This document shows, one piece after another, positions 7,359 to 7,554 of a stretch of DNA of 7,554 bases; position 1 is the stretch's first letter, and each line of letters starts with the position of its first letter. Below the pieces are notes generated by a model. It saw only the letters and a list, made by a program, of their open reading frames with translations. It was not told the DNA's origin and did no database searches. The DNA comes from an uncultured Verrucomicrobiota bacterium. GTDB taxonomy: Bacteria > Verrucomicrobiota > Kiritimatiellia > RFP12 > UBA1067. A program made the translations under genes and the position numbers. The stretch is taken from assembly GCA_945487985.1 (NCBI GenBank), contig CALYTX010000060.1:1-7554 (forward strand), written 5' to 3'.

Positions 7359-7380
7359 GCCCCGTGTTTACGGGGCTTTT
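7359..7380 (+). terminator. Rho-independent terminator, plus strand
   Basis: GCCCCG (7359-7364), the 6-base loop TGTTTA and CGGGGC (7371-7376) form a perfect GC-rich stem followed directly by TTTT. Read on the minus strand there is no T-run, so it should act on plus-strand transcripts. No plus-strand gene is visible before it. Confidence 0.6.
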
Positions 7381-7412
7381 CTGTTCTCTCCCGCACAATC
7401 GGCACGAGAAAA

Positions 7413-7428
7413 TACGCTTGACGGCGTA
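7413..7428. repeat. Fourth, outlying copy of the TACGC/GCGTA hairpin repeat
   Basis: TACGC, a 6-base loop (TTGACG) and GCGTA. With flanks, 7408-7431 matches 7320-7342 closely: both begin GAAAATACGCTT and end GCGTAACT, differing only in the loop. The two copies flank the GC-rich terminator hairpin as direct repeats. Confidence 0.6.
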
Positions 7429-7554
7429 ACTCATGAGACCCTGTTCCCGTCGCCGCGTGACGGGGATCTTCCTTCTCCTTCCGCAAGCCGGATTCCTCGG
7501 GCGCGCCGGCCAGAGGCGACGCCAAGAACGCCGAGGACGAGACGGCTCTGCTGG

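Larger units (their letters stand above)
7171..7554. other. Region without a convincing protein gene, rich in hairpins
   Basis: This stretch carries the recD2 promoter, an inverted repeat next to it, a cluster of TACGC/GCGTA hairpins, two plus-strand terminator-like structures and a further GC-rich hairpin (7446-7464: CCCGTC, 7-base loop, GACGGG, with no T-run). The open frames that cross it encode Arg-rich or repeat-derived peptides with no recognisable domain. The last ~90 bases are GC-rich and may be the end of a neighbouring gene on either strand, but the strand cannot be settled from this length. Confidence 0.6.

Noticed and set aside
7271..7431. CRISPR array
   Set aside because: The repeat units are only about 15-23 bases, unevenly spaced (20, 28 and 88 bases), and there are no spacer-like unique segments of constant length.
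7268..7525. 85-residue minus-strand open frame right of recD2
   Set aside because: It is Arg/Lys-rich with no domain, its C-terminal third is encoded by the hairpin repeats, and it has no ribosome binding site. A gene end entering from the right cannot be excluded.
7431..7554. Minus-strand frame ending at TGA 7433-7431 with a short hydrophobic run followed by Arg-Arg-Ala-Arg, loosely like a PEP-CTERM tail
   Set aside because: The run is too short, no Pro-Glu-Pro is visible, and about 20 further residues follow the basic stretch. The evidence is too thin for a call.
7460..7554. Plus-strand frame at the right edge ending in AKNAEDETALL, which vaguely recalls a tmRNA tag
   Set aside because: It lacks the ALAA ending, and the conserved tmRNA 5' end is not found upstream. 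There is no start codon after the in-frame stop, so it is not supported as a CDS either.

Overview
The window holds a compact block of genes that all read on the minus strand, from right to left. In transcription order these are a RecD2-type DNA helicase (7170-4837) and three overlapping or closely spaced genes of a type II secretion / type IV pilus-like envelope machine: a GspL-like actin-fold membrane protein (4794-3538), a GspM/PilO-like membrane protein (3538-2951) and a large outer-membrane secretin (2939-84). They are followed by the first 26 codons of another membrane-anchored or exported protein (78-1), which runs off the left edge. The rightmost ~380 bases carry no convincing protein gene but are rich in small hairpins and inverted repeats.

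The secretin and signal peptide show a diderm (Gram-negative) bacterium with moderately high GC. A tight L-M-D-plus-one cluster with a long secretin recalls the PVC superphylum (Verrucomicrobia, Kiritimatiellota, Lentisphaerae), for example the Akkermansia Amuc_1098-1102 cluster. That placement rests on recall of gene layout, not on any comparison, and is tentative.

The L, M and D products form a plausible envelope-spanning set. L supplies a cytoplasmic platform, one membrane segment and a PilN-like periplasmic domain. M supplies a membrane segment, a coiled coil and a ferredoxin-like domain. D forms the outer-membrane channel. No ATPase, platform protein GspF/PilC or (pseudo)pilin is visible, so they must lie elsewhere. 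RecD2 looks functionally unrelated and has its own promoter.

The most notable regulatory observation is that both promoter-proximal genes (recD2 and the GspL-like gene) carry the identical extended -10 sequence TGGTATAAT exactly 8 bases before their ATG and have no Shine-Dalgarno sequence, whereas the two internal operon genes have strong ones. This predicts leaderless mRNAs. Upstream of recD2, an inverted repeat abuts the -10 element. Beyond it lies a cluster of TACGC/GCGTA hairpins with two terminator-like structures pointing in the plus direction, away from recD2.
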